Shown here in pieces: positions 13,435 to 26,507 of a stretch of 64,000 nucleotides of DNA. Each line of letters begins with the position of its first letter. The first letter of the stretch is position 1. The stretch spans positions 124,001 through 188,000 of the forward strand of contig NGBS01000584.1 in assembly GCA_002245135.1 (NCBI GenBank). Reading direction: 5' to 3'. A program made the translations under genes and the position numbers. The stretch comes from Proteromonas lacertae (lineage: Eukaryota; Sar; Bigyra; Opalinata; Proteromonadidae). The notes beneath the pieces were generated by a model. It had not been told where the DNA came from and did no database searches. It worked only from the letters and a program-made list of their open reading frames with translations.

Positions 13435-13947
13435 AAATTTGAATAGATTTCTCTCATATTCATGTTGATTATAGATATACTAATAAAAGTGTAATAAACA
13501 GAGTAAATATACTTGCCTGTATGCATAACAACATTTTAATAAGAAAAGACATATCTAAATGCATAATAACAACATTAAAATACTAGTAATGATTTTATAA
13601 GTATTGTTTTCATCTCTAAAAGAGTTTTTAAAATAATGGGTGTTTCAAAATATAAATTTTCAAAACCCTAATTATACATTTCATTCTATTTCTCATAATA
13701 TAATAAACATTCAAACATTTCAATGTATTTTTTATATAATGAAAATTAGTTTATATAAGAGTTTAATATAAAAAACAACTCAAATTTTAATTGTGCAAAA
13801 GAGCATTGAAAGCATAACCAAATCACTCCAACTTCAATGTCGACATGAAAAAAATAGCAATACAGCAAAATATCAGCTTTTTTCGTTTTGTGTTTTGAAA
13901 TTGTTAAATAAAGCTTGATTGTGACAAACTTATTCTGAATATTTCTG
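13435..13947. promoter_or_regulatory. divergent intergenic region
   Basis: This gap of about 510 bp separates the minus-strand membrane-protein gene from the plus-strand glutamate-cysteine ligase gene and must carry both promoters. It is very AT-rich with T and A runs. A possible upstream exon of the minus-strand gene lies near 13510-13552. No specific binding site was recognised. Confidence 0.35.
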
Positions 13948-16054
13948 ATGGGATTTCTAGGTCTTGGAGAGCCTTTGACTTATGAAGAATCTAAAAAAGT
14001 CATCTCTTATAGTATTATAATTACTTTATATTAAAACAGTTCGAGAGCACGGAATAACGCAATTTTTGAATATATACTCAGAAGTCAAAACTCACCGAGA
14101 TGATAAATTTCTTTGGGGTGATGAGGTATGTTATAAGTAATTATATTTAGATCGAATGTATAATTATTAAGAAAGATGAAGCAACAGGCTTATATAAGGT
14201 GTTATTGTGTTATGATGATCTTATTAAAAAGGTAACACGTGATGAAGAGTATGTTATAATTGTTTTTTACTAAATAGGGATAAAACTTCTTCGTTTCACC
14301 CAGAATATGCAGGTTATATGATAGAAGCCACTCCAAATAAGCCATATGGTAGTTTTATAGGTGATCTCTTAGAAGTGGAAAGAAATATGAATAGAAGAAG
14401 AAAAACTGTGTTAAAACATCTACCAAAAAATGCTCATATATTGTCTTCAGTTAATTTCCCATATATGGGAGTTGGTGATTTTACAATACCATCTTATAAA
14501 CCTCATGGACCAATTGCATTATCAGATACTGTACCAGATGAAATAATCAATTCTCATCCAAGATTTGCGTATATATCTTATTATTCATGTAATTAGGACA
14601 TTAACCAAGAATATTCGTTCAAGAAGAGGTGAAAAAGTGAATATCAATATGCCATTATTTCAAGACACTAATACAAAAGATGTTGAAAAAGGAATCGAAA
14701 TGGATTGCATGGGATATGGAATGGGTTGTTGTTGTTTACAAGTCACCTTTCAAGCTAGAGATTTGGATGAATCAAGAAAATTACATGATCAATTAACTGT
14801 TATTTCACCCATTATGTTGGCATTAACAGCTGCTTCACCTATTTGGCAAGGTAAATTATCTAATGTTGATACAAGATGGAATGTAATCAGCGAAAGTTGT
14901 GATGATAGAACCAAAGGAGAGAGAGGATTAGAACCATTAAAACCAGGTGAAAAATTAATACCAAAATCAAGATACAGTTCTATTGATTTATATATTGCTA
15001 ATACTGATAATAATAGACCTGAATATAATGATATTGAAGTACCAATAGATGAAGCATCATATAATAGATTAATCGAAGAAGGTGTTGATATGAGATTAGC
15101 TCGACATATTGCTCATTTATTTGTAAGAGATCCTTTGGTGGTATTTAGTGATAGAATATATGTGGATGATGAAAAAAGCTCTGAACATTTTGAAAATTTC
15201 CAAAGTACCAATTGGCAGAGTGCAAGGTGGAAACCTCCTCCACCAACTGGACCAGTGAATGGTTGGAGAGTTGAATTAAGAACAATGGAAGCACAATTAA
15301 CTGATTATGAAAATGCTGCTTTTACTATATTCACTGCTTTATTATCTAGAACTGTGTTATTCTTTGATTTGGATCTATATATTCCAATATCTAAAGTTGA
15401 TGAGAATATGGAAAGAGCTCATCACATTAATGCAGTGTTGACTGAAAAGTTCTGGTTTAAAAGACATATTGTAGCTTTACAGAATAAATGTAGTTGTTGT
15501 ACTCCAGTTACAACAGAAGAAGATGAATATGGAGAATTTACTGTTAAAGAAATACTTTTAGGTCATGTATAAAATACTCATTTTTTATTATGATTATATA
15601 GAATCGTAGTCCTGGATTAATTCCGTTAATATATGCATATTTAGATATTATAGGATGTAAAGGAAATGATTTATTAGTTATTCAATGTTATATGAAAGTT
15701 ATAATAAATAGAATAAATGGAACAACAATGACAACTGCTTCTTGGATTAGAGATTTCGTAATAAATCATGAAGATTATAAACATGATTCTGTTATAACGC
15801 CAGTTATCTTCAATGATTTGATGGAGAAGTTTATCGAATTTACTGAAAGTGGGAAATGTTGTTGTCATTTATTAGAAAGTTCATACAGTGGAGAACTTCC
15901 AGATGATAAAGTTGAAGCTGAGAATATTTTGAAGGTAAGAATGAGAGGTCAAAGTTTTCATGATGAAATATCTTGTGATAAATGTAAAGAAATAAGTGAA
16001 TTAATTGAATCAAAAAGAGAAGAATTTGAATCTTCTGATAAAATAGAACTGTAA
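13948..16054 (+). CDS. GCLC: glutamate-cysteine ligase catalytic subunit
   Basis: This enzyme makes gamma-glutamylcysteine from glutamate and cysteine with ATP, the first step of glutathione synthesis in the cytosol. The N-terminus MGFLGLGEPLTYEESKKV and the following REHGITQFLNIY...WGDE match the eukaryotic GCS family. WGDE carries a conserved acidic metal-binding residue. Later blocks also fit: YMIEATPNKPYG, MGCCCLQVTFQA and the C-terminal WIRDFVINHEDYKHDSV. Introns fall near 14013-14040, 14127-14151, 14252-14279, 14593-14620 and 15570-15602, all short with GT...AG ends. The length, a little over 600 residues, is normal for the family. The gene looks intact, ending at TAA 16052-16054. The regulatory subunit is not in the window. 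Confidence 0.92.
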
Positions 16055-16193
16055 TAGTTTATTACTTTCATAATATTTGTTATTTTTTTGTTTTAACAAT
16101 TCATTAAAAATTAATTGCATGATTTCAATATATTTCTTTTTATCTAAACAAAGAAAATAATAACAAAAATAATATTTTTAAAAAGAATAATGT

Positions 16194-19100
16194 TTAGTGA
16201 GTTTTTCTATACTCTTGAACTAATTTATGATATAAACTATCTTCATTTTCTTCCAATTTGGAAGGAGTATCAAATTCTTTTAATTCACCACTTTCCATTA
16301 CCATCACTTTATCACTCTCTAAGATTGTATTTATTCTATGAGCAACTGTTAATACTGTTCTATCTTTGAAATGATTGGTTATTGTATCTTGAATTAAACT
16401 ATCTGTTTTTATATCAATTGAAGAAGTAGCTTCATCCATTACTATTATCTTACATTTTCTTATCATTGCTCTTGCTATACATAACAGTTGTTGTTGACCT
16501 AAACTCAAATTACTTCCTTTTTCTAACACTGTTGCTTCTAATCCACCCATTTCATTGATTAAATCTTTTATATGACAACTTTCTAAGATATTCCATATTT
16601 CAACATCATTATATTTTCTAAATGGATCTATATTATCTCTTATTGTTCCACTAAATAAGATTGGTTCTTGAGGAATTACTGAGATTTCTTCTCTTAAATA
16701 ATGAATTGGTATATCTTTGATATTTATATCATCGATTATTATATCACCTTCTTCATAATCCACTATTCTTAATAAAGCTAATAATAATGAACTTTTACCA
16801 CTTCCTGTCCTTCCAACTATACCTATCTTATCTTCACCATTTATATGACAACTAACACTCTTTAAAACTGGTTCTAATCCCTTTCTATATCTCATTTTCA
16901 ACTTATTAATATCAATTTCACCTTTACTTGGCCAATTCTCTTTCTTTTCATATTTTTCATCAGGATTACATTCTTTAGGTGTATTTATATACTCTTTTAC
17001 TCTTTCTACTGATACAATATTTGTTTCTCTATCGCTTGTCATTCTAACCAGCCAATTCAAGGCTTGAGTTACATTTAATGCATATGATAATGATAAAGCA
17101 GCTGTTTTAGTAAAATCAGGATCTCCATGTTTTATAACTGCTAATATTGAAGCACCTAAGATTATTAAAGCACCTGAGAATTCTAATCTTATTCCCAACC
17201 AACAGTTAGCAGAAAAAGTGATAAAATAGGATGATAAACTGTTATTCACTTTCATCTCATTTTCTTTTATAAATCTAGATTGATGTTTATAAGCTCTAAT
17301 TGTTGAAACTCCTGTTAAAGTCTCTGAAAAATGAGCATAAATAGGTGAATTACTGATGGATTCTAATCTCTTAATTTCTCTAGAACTTCTTAAGTAATAT
17401 TCTTGACTTAAGTAATAAATGATATACACTGGTATAATAACCAAAGCAAACCAAGGAGTAGCATATATAATAACAACTACTGTAGATAATACTTGACAAA
17501 AACAACTAATATATTGATCGAATGTATATGGTAAAGTTTGATCAATTGTATCCATTTCTTTACTAAATCTGTTGATGATTCTTCCCATTGGAGTTGTGTC
17601 AAAGAATGACATTGGTAAATACAATATATTTTCTAACAAACTAGTATGTAATTTCTATAATATTAATAATAAATAAATATATATATATTTATATACTTTC
17701 GATGCTAATAAGCCAGCAATATATAGTATAATAACTCTTAATGATACACTAATAACATTGGCTAAAGCAAAGACTAAATAAATAGTCAAATAATAAGTAG
17801 TTGAATTTTTAGGAGTTTCTTTCTCAGATTCAGAAGACCATTCAGACAACCACAAATTATCACCAACAACAACACCTTCAGCAATAACATATAATATTAA
17901 TACAAAAATCATCATTACATAGCCTCCACCTGCTTTTATATATGTTCTATATACATTCCATCCAACTTTACCTATTGCTCTTTCTTCTAATGTAATTAAT
18001 TCATGATCTTTTTTTTCTTCACCTAATTGAATATCATCTACATTATCAATTTGTTGAATTTTTATCATTTGTGATTTTAGTTTTTCTTCATTATCAATAT
18101 CTACATCAATATTTTCAACTGCTATTGTTGATGATTCTGTTTTTGTTCCATCTGTAATTGCTGTTGATGATAATGTTTCATTTTCTGTTTTTAGTTTTGC
18201 TTCTGCATCAGCTTTTGCCTTTTCCTTTTCTGATTTCTTATGTAATTCGTCAATAAATGATTTGAATAAACTTGAATCTTTCATTAATTCATCATAACTA
18301 CCTTCTGCAACTATTCTATTATCTTCTAACACAACAATTCTATCAACTTCATTCAAATATTCAACAGCATTTGTCACTAATAAAACAATTCTATTATTTA
18401 AACCTTTCTTTATTGCATTATTGAATATGTGTTTGCCAACATGAACATCTACAGCACTTAATATATCATCTAATAAATAAATATCACTATCACTGTATAA
18501 TGCTCTTGCTAAACTGATTCTTGCTCTTTGACCACCACTTAAATTAATACCTTTCTCTCCAATTTCAGTTAAATCACGATTTGGAAGAATATCTAAATCT
18601 GGAACTAATCCACAATTGTATAACACTTCTTTATATTTATGAGGATTGAATTCTTTACCAAACACGATATTATCTCTTAATGAATTATTCTGAATAAATG
18701 GAGTTTGTGATGAATATGCGATTCTTCCACTATAATTGATTTTACCTTCAATCATCCTAATATCTCCTAAGATTGTCTGTAAAAATGAACTTTTACCACA
18801 TCCAACTGAACCAACTATTGCTACTAATTGTGGTTTATCAACTTTGAAGTTAATATTTTGTAAAACAACATGATCTTTTGGTGTTAATGGACTAGCTGGA
18901 GATACTACAACATTTTCAGGTGATTTCGGAGATTTAGGTGAAATAACAGCATCAGGAGCTTTTTCCCATTCAAAAGTACCATTCTCAATACTAATTCTAG
19001 CATTTCCATCTTTTAATTCTTCAATTGGAATTAATTCATTACATTCTAAGAACTGTTGAATTCTTCTCACTGATACCATTGCTTCAGCAATATGATTAAT

Positions 19101-20356
19101 TACATCAGGCAACATTGCAATAGGAAATTGAAGAATATTAAACAATGATAAACTGGTAAATGCTTTTGATACTGTTAATTCATTTCCTAAACCAATATAC
19201 ATACCAAATGAAGCAGCTCCAACTAATGCTGGTGATGCACCCCATACAGCTCCTGATATAGCATTGAAGAAAGTTGCTCTATATTAATATATTATAATAA
19301 TATAATATTATATACTTTAATAAATAAGCTAATTCAGACAATCTCAATTTGGTGATAAGATTCACAAAATTCTTTTCCCACACTTGTAATTTGATGATTT
19401 TTATACCATTTAATACTTCATTCAATGATTTTATTCTTTCATCTTTCACTTTCATGATTAATACTTGAAAATGTTCCAACATCTTTGCTACTAAAGCACT
19501 TAAAGGAATCATCAAAACAATCACAGCAACACCACCAAAAGTTGCCCATCCCAATTGAAACCATAATAGGACCAATGATACAATAATTTGAAACGGACCA
19601 CTCCATATTGTTTGTAGATATCCTGTTAGATTTTGAAGTTTCATCCCATCAACTGACATTAGGTTGTTAATTTGTCCACTTGTGTATTTTGACCTTGCCG
19701 ATGTGTTTAATCGTAGAGATTTCTCGTATACACTTGTAATAACGGAGGATCTCAATAACATACCAACTCTGTAACAATTATAAAAATAATGTCTTAAACA
19801 TAGACTTTGTATGATAGAACAGACAAATAAAATAATACATATAACAGCACCATAAGACTATTGATATTAAAAATAATAGAATTATGTAAATACTTTATCT
19901 TTTGATTCATCATTCATGAATTCAATCAATAAATTAAGCGCTATAGGTCCAACAAACTGCATTATATCATGGATTAGTTTTAAAAACGCTGCAAATAGAT
20001 AGTCTTTACCATATGCTGAAGCTAAGGCCATACCTAAAGATGGTCTATTTTTATATTAGATTTATAAAAATAATACTTCTTTTTCTTTGATTGCTTTTCC
20101 CATGCTTTAGAAAAGGATGATTTCAGTCCTTCTGCAGAATCACTTGGGCTAATAAATAGAGTAATGTAATTATACGCCAATGGTGGTAGATCTTCAAATT
20201 GTAATGGTCTTTTATTACCCAATCTCAACAATGGTTTAATCCAGTTAAACAATAATTTGGAAAACCACCCAGCTTTTGAAACATCCGATTCAATTCTCCT
20301 ATTTAAATAGATAAAATGCTATACGGATTAGGCTCTTTACTCTCAAAACACTTCAT
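16194..20356 (-). CDS. ABC transporter, ABCC (MRP) type, without TMD0
   Basis: Exon 1 (ATG 20354-20356, MKCFESKEPNP) joins across a 26-nt intron to RIESDVSKAGWFSKLLFNW, the classic start of the ABCC core. The layout is TMD1-NBD1-TMD2-NBD2, about 1,280 residues. NBD1 has Walker A GSVGCGKSS, signature LSGGQRARIS and Walker B IYLLDD, where Asp replaces the catalytic Glu, as usual for ABCC NBD1. NBD2 has Walker A GRTGSGKSS, signature LSLGQQQLL and Walker B IIVMDE. The NBD1-TMD2 linker is long, rich in Lys, Glu, Ser and Thr, and carries SPKSPKSP-like repeats before NBD1. It probably exports organic anions or glutathione conjugates. Its neighbour being GCLC is suggestive, but they are separate convergent genes. 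Introns lie near 20305-20330, 20034-20060, 19860-19890, 19280-19316 and 17656-17698. Confidence 0.9.
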
Positions 20357-20531
20357 TTTAAAATGAGGTTTGATTTTTATCAAGCAATTGTAAACTTATT
20401 TTGTCGTTTCAAACTTCAAAAAAAACACATACTTTTAAATCTAGTGGTTAATTGTATTTAACAATATATATACAGAAAACACTGCAAAATTAACCAATTT
20501 AAATTATCTTTACAATGAAACACTATTATTC

Positions 20532-21008
20532 TTATATATCTACCCACTGTATGTCTTGTTCGATATAACCCTTTTTATTGACAACACTTCTTTTGCAAAG
20601 CGGACACAATGAACTGTTATACAGCCATTCCATGATACAATTAGTGTGATAAATATGTTGACAAGGTAATACTTTTACTTTATCTCTTTCGATAAAATCT
20701 ATTAAACAAATTGTGCAAGTATTCTGGTTATGAAAATCTTTTAAATTATAATCCAATTCTTTTATTTTTCTGATTTGAGACATTGTCAAACCTCTTACTA
20801 ATTCTTCATCTGTTGCTGTTGCTACAACTGTTGCACCTCCTCTAAAATAGATTACACCATCAGATATAGATGCAATATTTAAAAAGTTATTCTTATAGCA
20901 ACATTTTATTGTAGAACAACAGCATATTAACGAAATTAATACACATGAGGCAATGGCTGCATATTTGTATAAGTAATATTGAATAGGCAAGGGAAAATCC
21001 TCAATCAT
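20532..21008 (-). CDS. membrane-anchored RING-H2 E3 ligase
   Basis: A short protein of about 158 residues. One transmembrane helix (AAIASCVLISLICCC) near residues 17-35 is followed by a cysteine-containing linker. The C-terminal RING-H2 reads CTICLIDF...VLPCQHIYHTNCIMEWL...CPLC, with all eight zinc ligands (C-C-C-H-H-C-C-C) in the right spacing. This matches the small ATL/RNF-like membrane ubiquitin ligases. I use the ATG at 21006-21008. The frame is open for a few residues further upstream but without an ATG. Confidence 0.8.
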   Translation of the reverse strand: MIEDFPLPIQYYLYKYAAIASCVLISLICCCSTIKCCYKNNFLNIASISDGVIYFRGGATVVATATDEELVRGLTMSQIRKIKELDYNLKDFHNQNTCTICLIDFIERDKVKVLPCQHIYHTNCIMEWLYNSSLCPLCKRSVVNKKGYIEQDIQWVDI

Positions 21009-21220
21009 TGATGAATCTAAATACAAATAATATAATTTGTGACTATAATGAGGACTTTGACCAGTAATAAAGATTAACTTAAAATATCGAATTAATAATA
21101 ACTAAATATAATAATAAAAAAAAGATATATATTATCATTCTCATTTATATCTAATATAGTTGCCATCACATTAATATGTTCTACATTCAACTAATAATTA
21201 AATTAATAATCATATATTTA

Positions 21221-22234
21221 TTATACTCTTTTCCATTTGGGTTTGTGATTTCCATTAAAATCTACATTCATACATAAGATTTCTGTAGCTTGATGAAATG
21301 AATTATATCCACTAAATATAATCATATATTCACGCCATTGAATTGCTGAAGAATCATATCGATTAAATTGATAATCATTCTATCATATACATATTTTATA
21401 AATAAATACAATTTCATTGATTGTAATCCAACTATTTGTTCTAAATGAATATTGCCAAATATCATTCAGAAATATATGCTGAGTTGTGGAAGTAATTGTA
21501 TAAATTCCTGAAAATACTGTATAATAACAACTATTTTCTTTACAGTATAATGATCCTACATGTTTATATCTAGCTGGTGGACTTGGTTCTGTCTTTATAA
21601 AATCCCATCTTTCCTCTGTTAAATTGTAATACCAAATTCTTCTATCTAATTCATCAGAATCACTCTTTCCTCCATATACATATACAGTATCGTCAATCAC
21701 AAACATGTCATGATATGTCCTTCCTCCTGGATTGGTCTATAAGAATATAAAATAGAAAGAATTTGAAATACTTGATTGTTGGGTAATTGTTTGTAAGTGT
21801 TGGATGAAATATTATACATTATTAATGTATTATTGTTATATAAACTATTTTCACACATCCCTCCATAAAATATTATGCATCCTTCATAAACTCCTTTCTT
21901 TATAACAACCTATAATAGTGTAAATGAACAAAAATAAGTATACAGACTTTTGTAATACACAATGAGTAAAATTCAAAGTCTCATATTCGATATAACTTAA
22001 TTGAGGGATGTCTTTAGTATTAATAACAAAAGATGGTGTTACATAAGTAATATTTGGCACAGTCTCATTCACTCCCCCAAAACCATACAGATGATCCTTA
22101 TAAATGACTCCTGTCGCTGATAATCTTTGTGTAATATAATGATCTGGTTCTATTTCAGGAACAGTTCTCCAATATATGTGAGACTTACAAAAGCAGATAT
22201 AGAAGAAATAAAACAAGAAATACAAGAAATACAT
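21221..22234 (-). CDS. secreted kelch-repeat protein
   Basis: The start at ATG 22232-22234 gives a strong signal peptide (MYFLYFLFYFFYICFC). The body has kelch-blade motifs: RLSATGVIYKDHLYGFGG, DDTVYVYGGKSD followed by RIWYYNLTEERWDF, and PPARYKHVGSLY. The GG doublet and the spaced Tyr/Trp are typical of a beta-propeller blade. Short introns fall near 21380-21410, 21735-21775 and 21910-21940. Only about four blades can be traced, so this is either a short propeller or partly unrecognised. Stop TAA is at 21221-21223. It is probably extracellular or in the secretory lumen; its partner is unknown. Confidence 0.65.
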
Positions 22235-22288
22235 TTTTTTGTTGTTAAACTTAAAACACAAACAAGATCTCAATAATATATAATAAAA

Positions 22289-23171
22289 TTAATTAGTCTC
22301 ATTAGCTGTAGCACTAGCAGAATTAGAAGCACTAAGTTCAGCTGTTACTTTCTCAACCCATTCCTTATTCTTGAATGTATCTCCTGGCCAAGCTTTCTAT
22401 AAATTAAATAAAGAAAATATTATACTTGCCAATATTTCATAGGATCATATTTATCTTTATTCTTAATACGATCTTCCATAACTGGTCTAAAATGATTAAT
22501 TAAACCTTGAACTGGCCAAGAAGCAGCATCACCCAAAGCACATATAGTATTACCATCAATTGATTTAGTATAATGCATTAATTGATCGATCTGTTCAATT
22601 GTAGCTTCACCTTTCTCCATAGCATTCATCATTATCTCTAAAACAGGTGTTCCTTCTCTACATGGCGTACATTGTCCACAACTCTCATGTGCATAAAAGT
22701 GTGATAAACGACGAATAGCCGCGATCATATCTACACTCTTATCCATTACAATAACACCTGCTGAACCTAATCCACTTCCTACTTTACCTAAATCATCATA
22801 ATCCATTAATATATCTTCACATATGTCTTTAGTAATACATCGTACTGATGAACCACCTGGTATTACAGCTTGTAAGTTATCCCAACCACCTCTAATTCCT
22901 CCACAATGTTTTTCTAATAGTTCTTTTAATGGAATACTCATTTCTTCTTCTACTACACATGGGTTATTTACATTGCCAGATACAGCGAATATCTTAGTAC
23001 CTGAGTTACGTGGTCTACCAAAGGAAGCGAACCATTTACTACCTCTTCTTAGGATTTCAGGGGATGATGCAATTGTTTCAACATTATTAACAGTAGTTGG
23101 ACAACCGTATAAACCTGAATTGGCTGGGAATGGTGGCTTCAGACGAGGTTTACCCTATTAATATAAGTATA

Positions 23172-23203
<32 letters not shown>

Positions 23204-24221
23204 TATATATATATATATATCAGATTAGCATGACCATATTATTTATCATCATCATAATTCTTTATTCAAGTGATAAAATGAGAAGATTTTTATGGTTTTT
23301 CATCATTTATAGATAATTATAATTATATTCAGATTAGCATCAATATTGTCACCATATATAAATATATATCAGATGAGCCGAGATAATAACATCATAAATA
23401 TGATAAGTATAATATATATATATACTTGTTTACCTTCAATACTCTCCAATAAAGCTGATTCTTCACCACAAATATAAGCACCAGCTCCTCTATGAACAAA
23501 TACATCAAAATCATAACCACTTCCACAGGCATTTCTACCTATCAAATGTGCTTTATAAGCTTCATGAATAGCTTCTTCTAATATTACACTTTCATTATAA
23601 AATTCACCTCTTATATAAATATAAGCTGCTCTTGCTCTCATTGCATAACCAGCTATTAATGCTCCTTCTATTAATCTGTGGGGATCTTTACGTATGATTT
23701 CTCGATCTTTACATGTACCTGGTTCTGATTCATCTGCATTTACTACTAAGTAATTTGGTCTGCCATCTACACTTTGTTTTGGCATGAAACTCCATTTCAT
23801 TCCTGTTGGAAAACCTGCACCACCTCTACCTCTTAAACCAGATTGTTTTATCTCATTTACAATTACATCTGGTCCAAGCCACATAAGATCTTTAGTTTTG
23901 TACCAAACTCCTCTTTTTAATGCAGCTGGTAATCTCCAATCATATTTACCTAATAAATTTGTGAAAATACGATCGCAATCCTAACAAAGTATTACAATAA
24001 TTCATAAATTGATTATAATATACTTTTAAACCTCCATAATGTCTAACTGGAACAGATGCACCTTGATTAGGTGTATCTGCAAATGAACGAACTGCTGTAG
24101 CACCTAAATTACCAAAGATTACACTACTATTTCTGGCTATTCACAATTAGATAAATAATGATAAAATAGATTGATTTATACCATATTTAGATATTGATAA
24201 TAATCTTCTACCACCAATCAT
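22289..24221 (-). CDS. NDUFV1: NADH dehydrogenase (complex I) 51-kDa flavoprotein subunit, mitochondrial
   Basis: This subunit binds FMN and an Fe4S4 cluster and oxidises NADH in respiratory complex I. The N-terminus [18 protein letters not shown] looks like a mitochondrial targeting peptide. The NADH/FMN motif [16 protein letters not shown], then [29 protein letters not shown], and the cluster motif [12 protein letters not shown] with the later CALGDAASW (fourth Cys ligand) are all present. The C-terminal tail after KYWQ is an Ala/Ser-rich extension. Most introns are short, but the one at about 23158-23426 is some 265 nt and contains (TA)n, (TAA)n and a repeated ATATCAGATTAGCAT-like segment. 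The gene is intact and of normal length, about 480-500 residues. Confidence 0.95.
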
Positions 24222-24664
24222 CGAAAATAAAGAAAACCCTACAACAGATTATTTTTTCTAAAAAGTCCTATTTAAATTGAATGAGGTTTGAGAAAAAAGA
24301 TTCTGACGAGTTGGTTCTATTTAATCAATTTTTCATCATAGATAGAAAGGAGTTGGAAGTGGTTTTGGAAATTATAAAGGTTTTAATATATAATTAGTCT
24401 ATTAGTGCAATAATAATAAATATGTTGAATGATTTCATAATCGAAACTGTAATCAGGTTCCATTTCATATATTTTACTTGAAAATACCTTATAAATGCTG
24501 ATCATAATAATTATGAATGATTTTCTTTGATAAATGATTTCTAAAATCTGCCTGATTGAGTTTTCTTATAAGATATTTTACCATATGATGCAAGAATGCA
24601 TTTTGGGAAAAAGAGTTCTGCAAAATTCATATCAACAATAAGCTATAGAACAAAAACAGAGAGT
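24222..24664. promoter_or_regulatory. divergent intergenic region between NDUFV1 and APE1-like gene
   Basis: This gap of 443 bp separates two divergently transcribed starts. It is AT-rich. An ATG at 24598 opens a short frame that does not connect in phase with the downstream exons, so I treat it as non-coding. No promoter motif could be named. Confidence 0.35.
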
Positions 24665-26408
24665 ATGAAAAAGTTCATTGTATTTCTTTATGTGATGTAT
24701 ATTTTTTTAGAATATCACCCCCGGTGAAAAGAAGGCTGTATTTATATGTGCCCCTATTATTTTCTAGTTTGTAGAGAGTCATGAATATGATGATCATATG
24801 AAAGTATCAATCAATTCAATTTGACATGTTTATAGGGTGTAGAAGAAACAAAAGATAGGTTTAAGATAGTTTCTTGGAATGTAAATGGTATCCGTGCTAT
24901 ATTTAAACAAGAAAGGTTAATCCAGGTATAGCAATCTATTTTTACAATAGACATATGTACATCGTGAAGCACCAGATGTAATATTTATACAGGAGCTCAA
25001 AATACAACCTGATATTGCAGGTCAATTTGAAGACTTGTTCGATGGGTATGAATATTGCTTTAAATTGATAGATACACTGGTCATTTTAACTGTTGTGCAG
25101 ATAAGCAAAAGAAAGGTTATTCAGGAGTTGCAGTATATACAAAAACTGATCCAATTAAAGTGATTAAAGGAATTGGAGATAAAAATGTATTTTAATAATT
25201 TATGTATTTTTTATAATTATAGTTGGATTTAGAAGGTCGTGTAATCACTGTAGAATACGAAAAGTTCTATTTAATGGGATGTTATATACCAAACAGTGGT
25301 CAAAACTTAGAAAGATTAGAGTATAGAACAAAAACTTGGGATAAAGCATTAAGAGAGTTTATTTTGAACTTAGAAAAAACAAAACCAGTTGTATATATAT
25401 ATATATATAATATAATTGTATATTTAATAGATTACTACAGGTGATATGAATGTTGTTCATCAAGATGATGATTTGTTCAATTGTGCATCAAATTACAATA
25501 AAGTTGCAGGTAATTGTGAAGGTGAAAAATTGAACTTTACTGAATTATTAAAGAATGGTTATGTTGATGCATTTCGTGCTTTATATCCAGATACTGTGAA
25601 ATATTCATATTTCTCTTATCGTGGTACAGCAAAGAAAGATAAAAAGGGATGGAGATTGGATTATTTCATTGTTTCACATAAGTTATTAGATATTGTAGAT
25701 GATTCAATGATTAGAGATGATATGATTGGTAGTGATCATTGTCCAATTGTTTTGACATTATTTACAGGAGATAAAAAGAGAGAAACACCATTGAAAATAC
25801 CTGAATTACCAACATCACCTGTTCCAAAAGGATATAAAGGCAAAGGTACAGCAAAGAAAACAGAAGAAAAACCAAAGAAGGAAAAACCAAAGAAAGAAGA
25901 AAATAATGATGATAAAAAAGAAGAAAAAGAAGAAGAAAAAGAAGAAGAAAAAGAAGAAGAAAAAGAAGAGCAAGAAGAAGAACCAAAGAAAAGACCAAAA
26001 AGAGCAGCTGCTACTAAAAAGCCAAGAAAAGAAAAGAAATATGATTTTGATGAAGATGATGATGATGAGAAATATAATAATAAAAAGTCAAATGATGATG
26101 ATGAAGAAGATTATGATGATGATGACGATGATGATGGTAAAAGCAAAAGTAAAAAGAAACAACCCAAAAGAGGAAGAGGAAAGAAAGCCAAGAAAGGAAG
26201 TGATGATGATGATGAAGATGAAGATTATGAAAAAGCAGCAAGAAAACCAAAGAAGAAGGCAGCTGCAAAAAAATCAAAAGCTAAGAAAGATGATGATGAA
26301 GAGGAGGAGGAGAAAGAGAAAGATGAAGGAGAAGATGATAAAGTAACGAAGAGAAAAGCTAAAGATGATGTTGAATCTGAGAAGAAAAGTAAAAAATCAA
26401 AGAATTAG
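24665..26408 (+). CDS. APEX1: AP endonuclease, ExoIII/APE1 family, with charged C-terminal tail
   Basis: Base-excision repair enzyme that cuts DNA 5' to abasic sites. Exons chain in frame from ATG 24665 (MKKFI, then NITPGEKKA, FVESHEYDDHMK). The catalytic domain shows SWNVNGIRA (Asn), IQELK (metal Glu), KKGYSGVAVYTK, GDMNVVHQ (Asp/Asn), WRLDYFIVS and GSDHCPIVL (catalytic Asp-His). Introns lie near 24692-24722, 24750-24778, 24926-24950, 25049-25073, 25187-25221 and 25391-25430. After the fold ends (about 25770) comes a tail of about 210 residues almost wholly of Lys, Glu and Asp, rich in KKEE and DDDD runs, coded by GAA/GAT repeats. APE1 proteins usually carry extensions at the N-terminus, so a long C-terminal charged tail is unusual. 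It may serve nuclear localisation or chromatin binding. Confidence 0.88.
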
Positions 26409-26507
26409 AATATTATAAAAAGAATATTAATGAATTATTGTATTATGACGAATAAATAAACGTTGTTATATCTATCTAAAACACAGAATTAAAAAAATAA
26501 AGTAAAA

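Noticed and set aside
16194-20356. Two separate half-size ABC transporters
   Set aside because: The linker and second membrane domain run on across a short GT...AG intron, and both halves have the ABCC-type order, so one full transporter is the simpler reading.
24598-24663. Upstream ATG as start of the AP endonuclease
   Set aside because: No in-frame splice to the next exon could be made; the ATG at 24665 joins cleanly.
25762-26346. Overlapping ORFs in several frames of the APE1-like tail and the calpain 2 tail
   Set aside because: They come from GAA/GAT/GGAGAA repeats that are open in all frames; only the frame continuous with the conserved domain is real.
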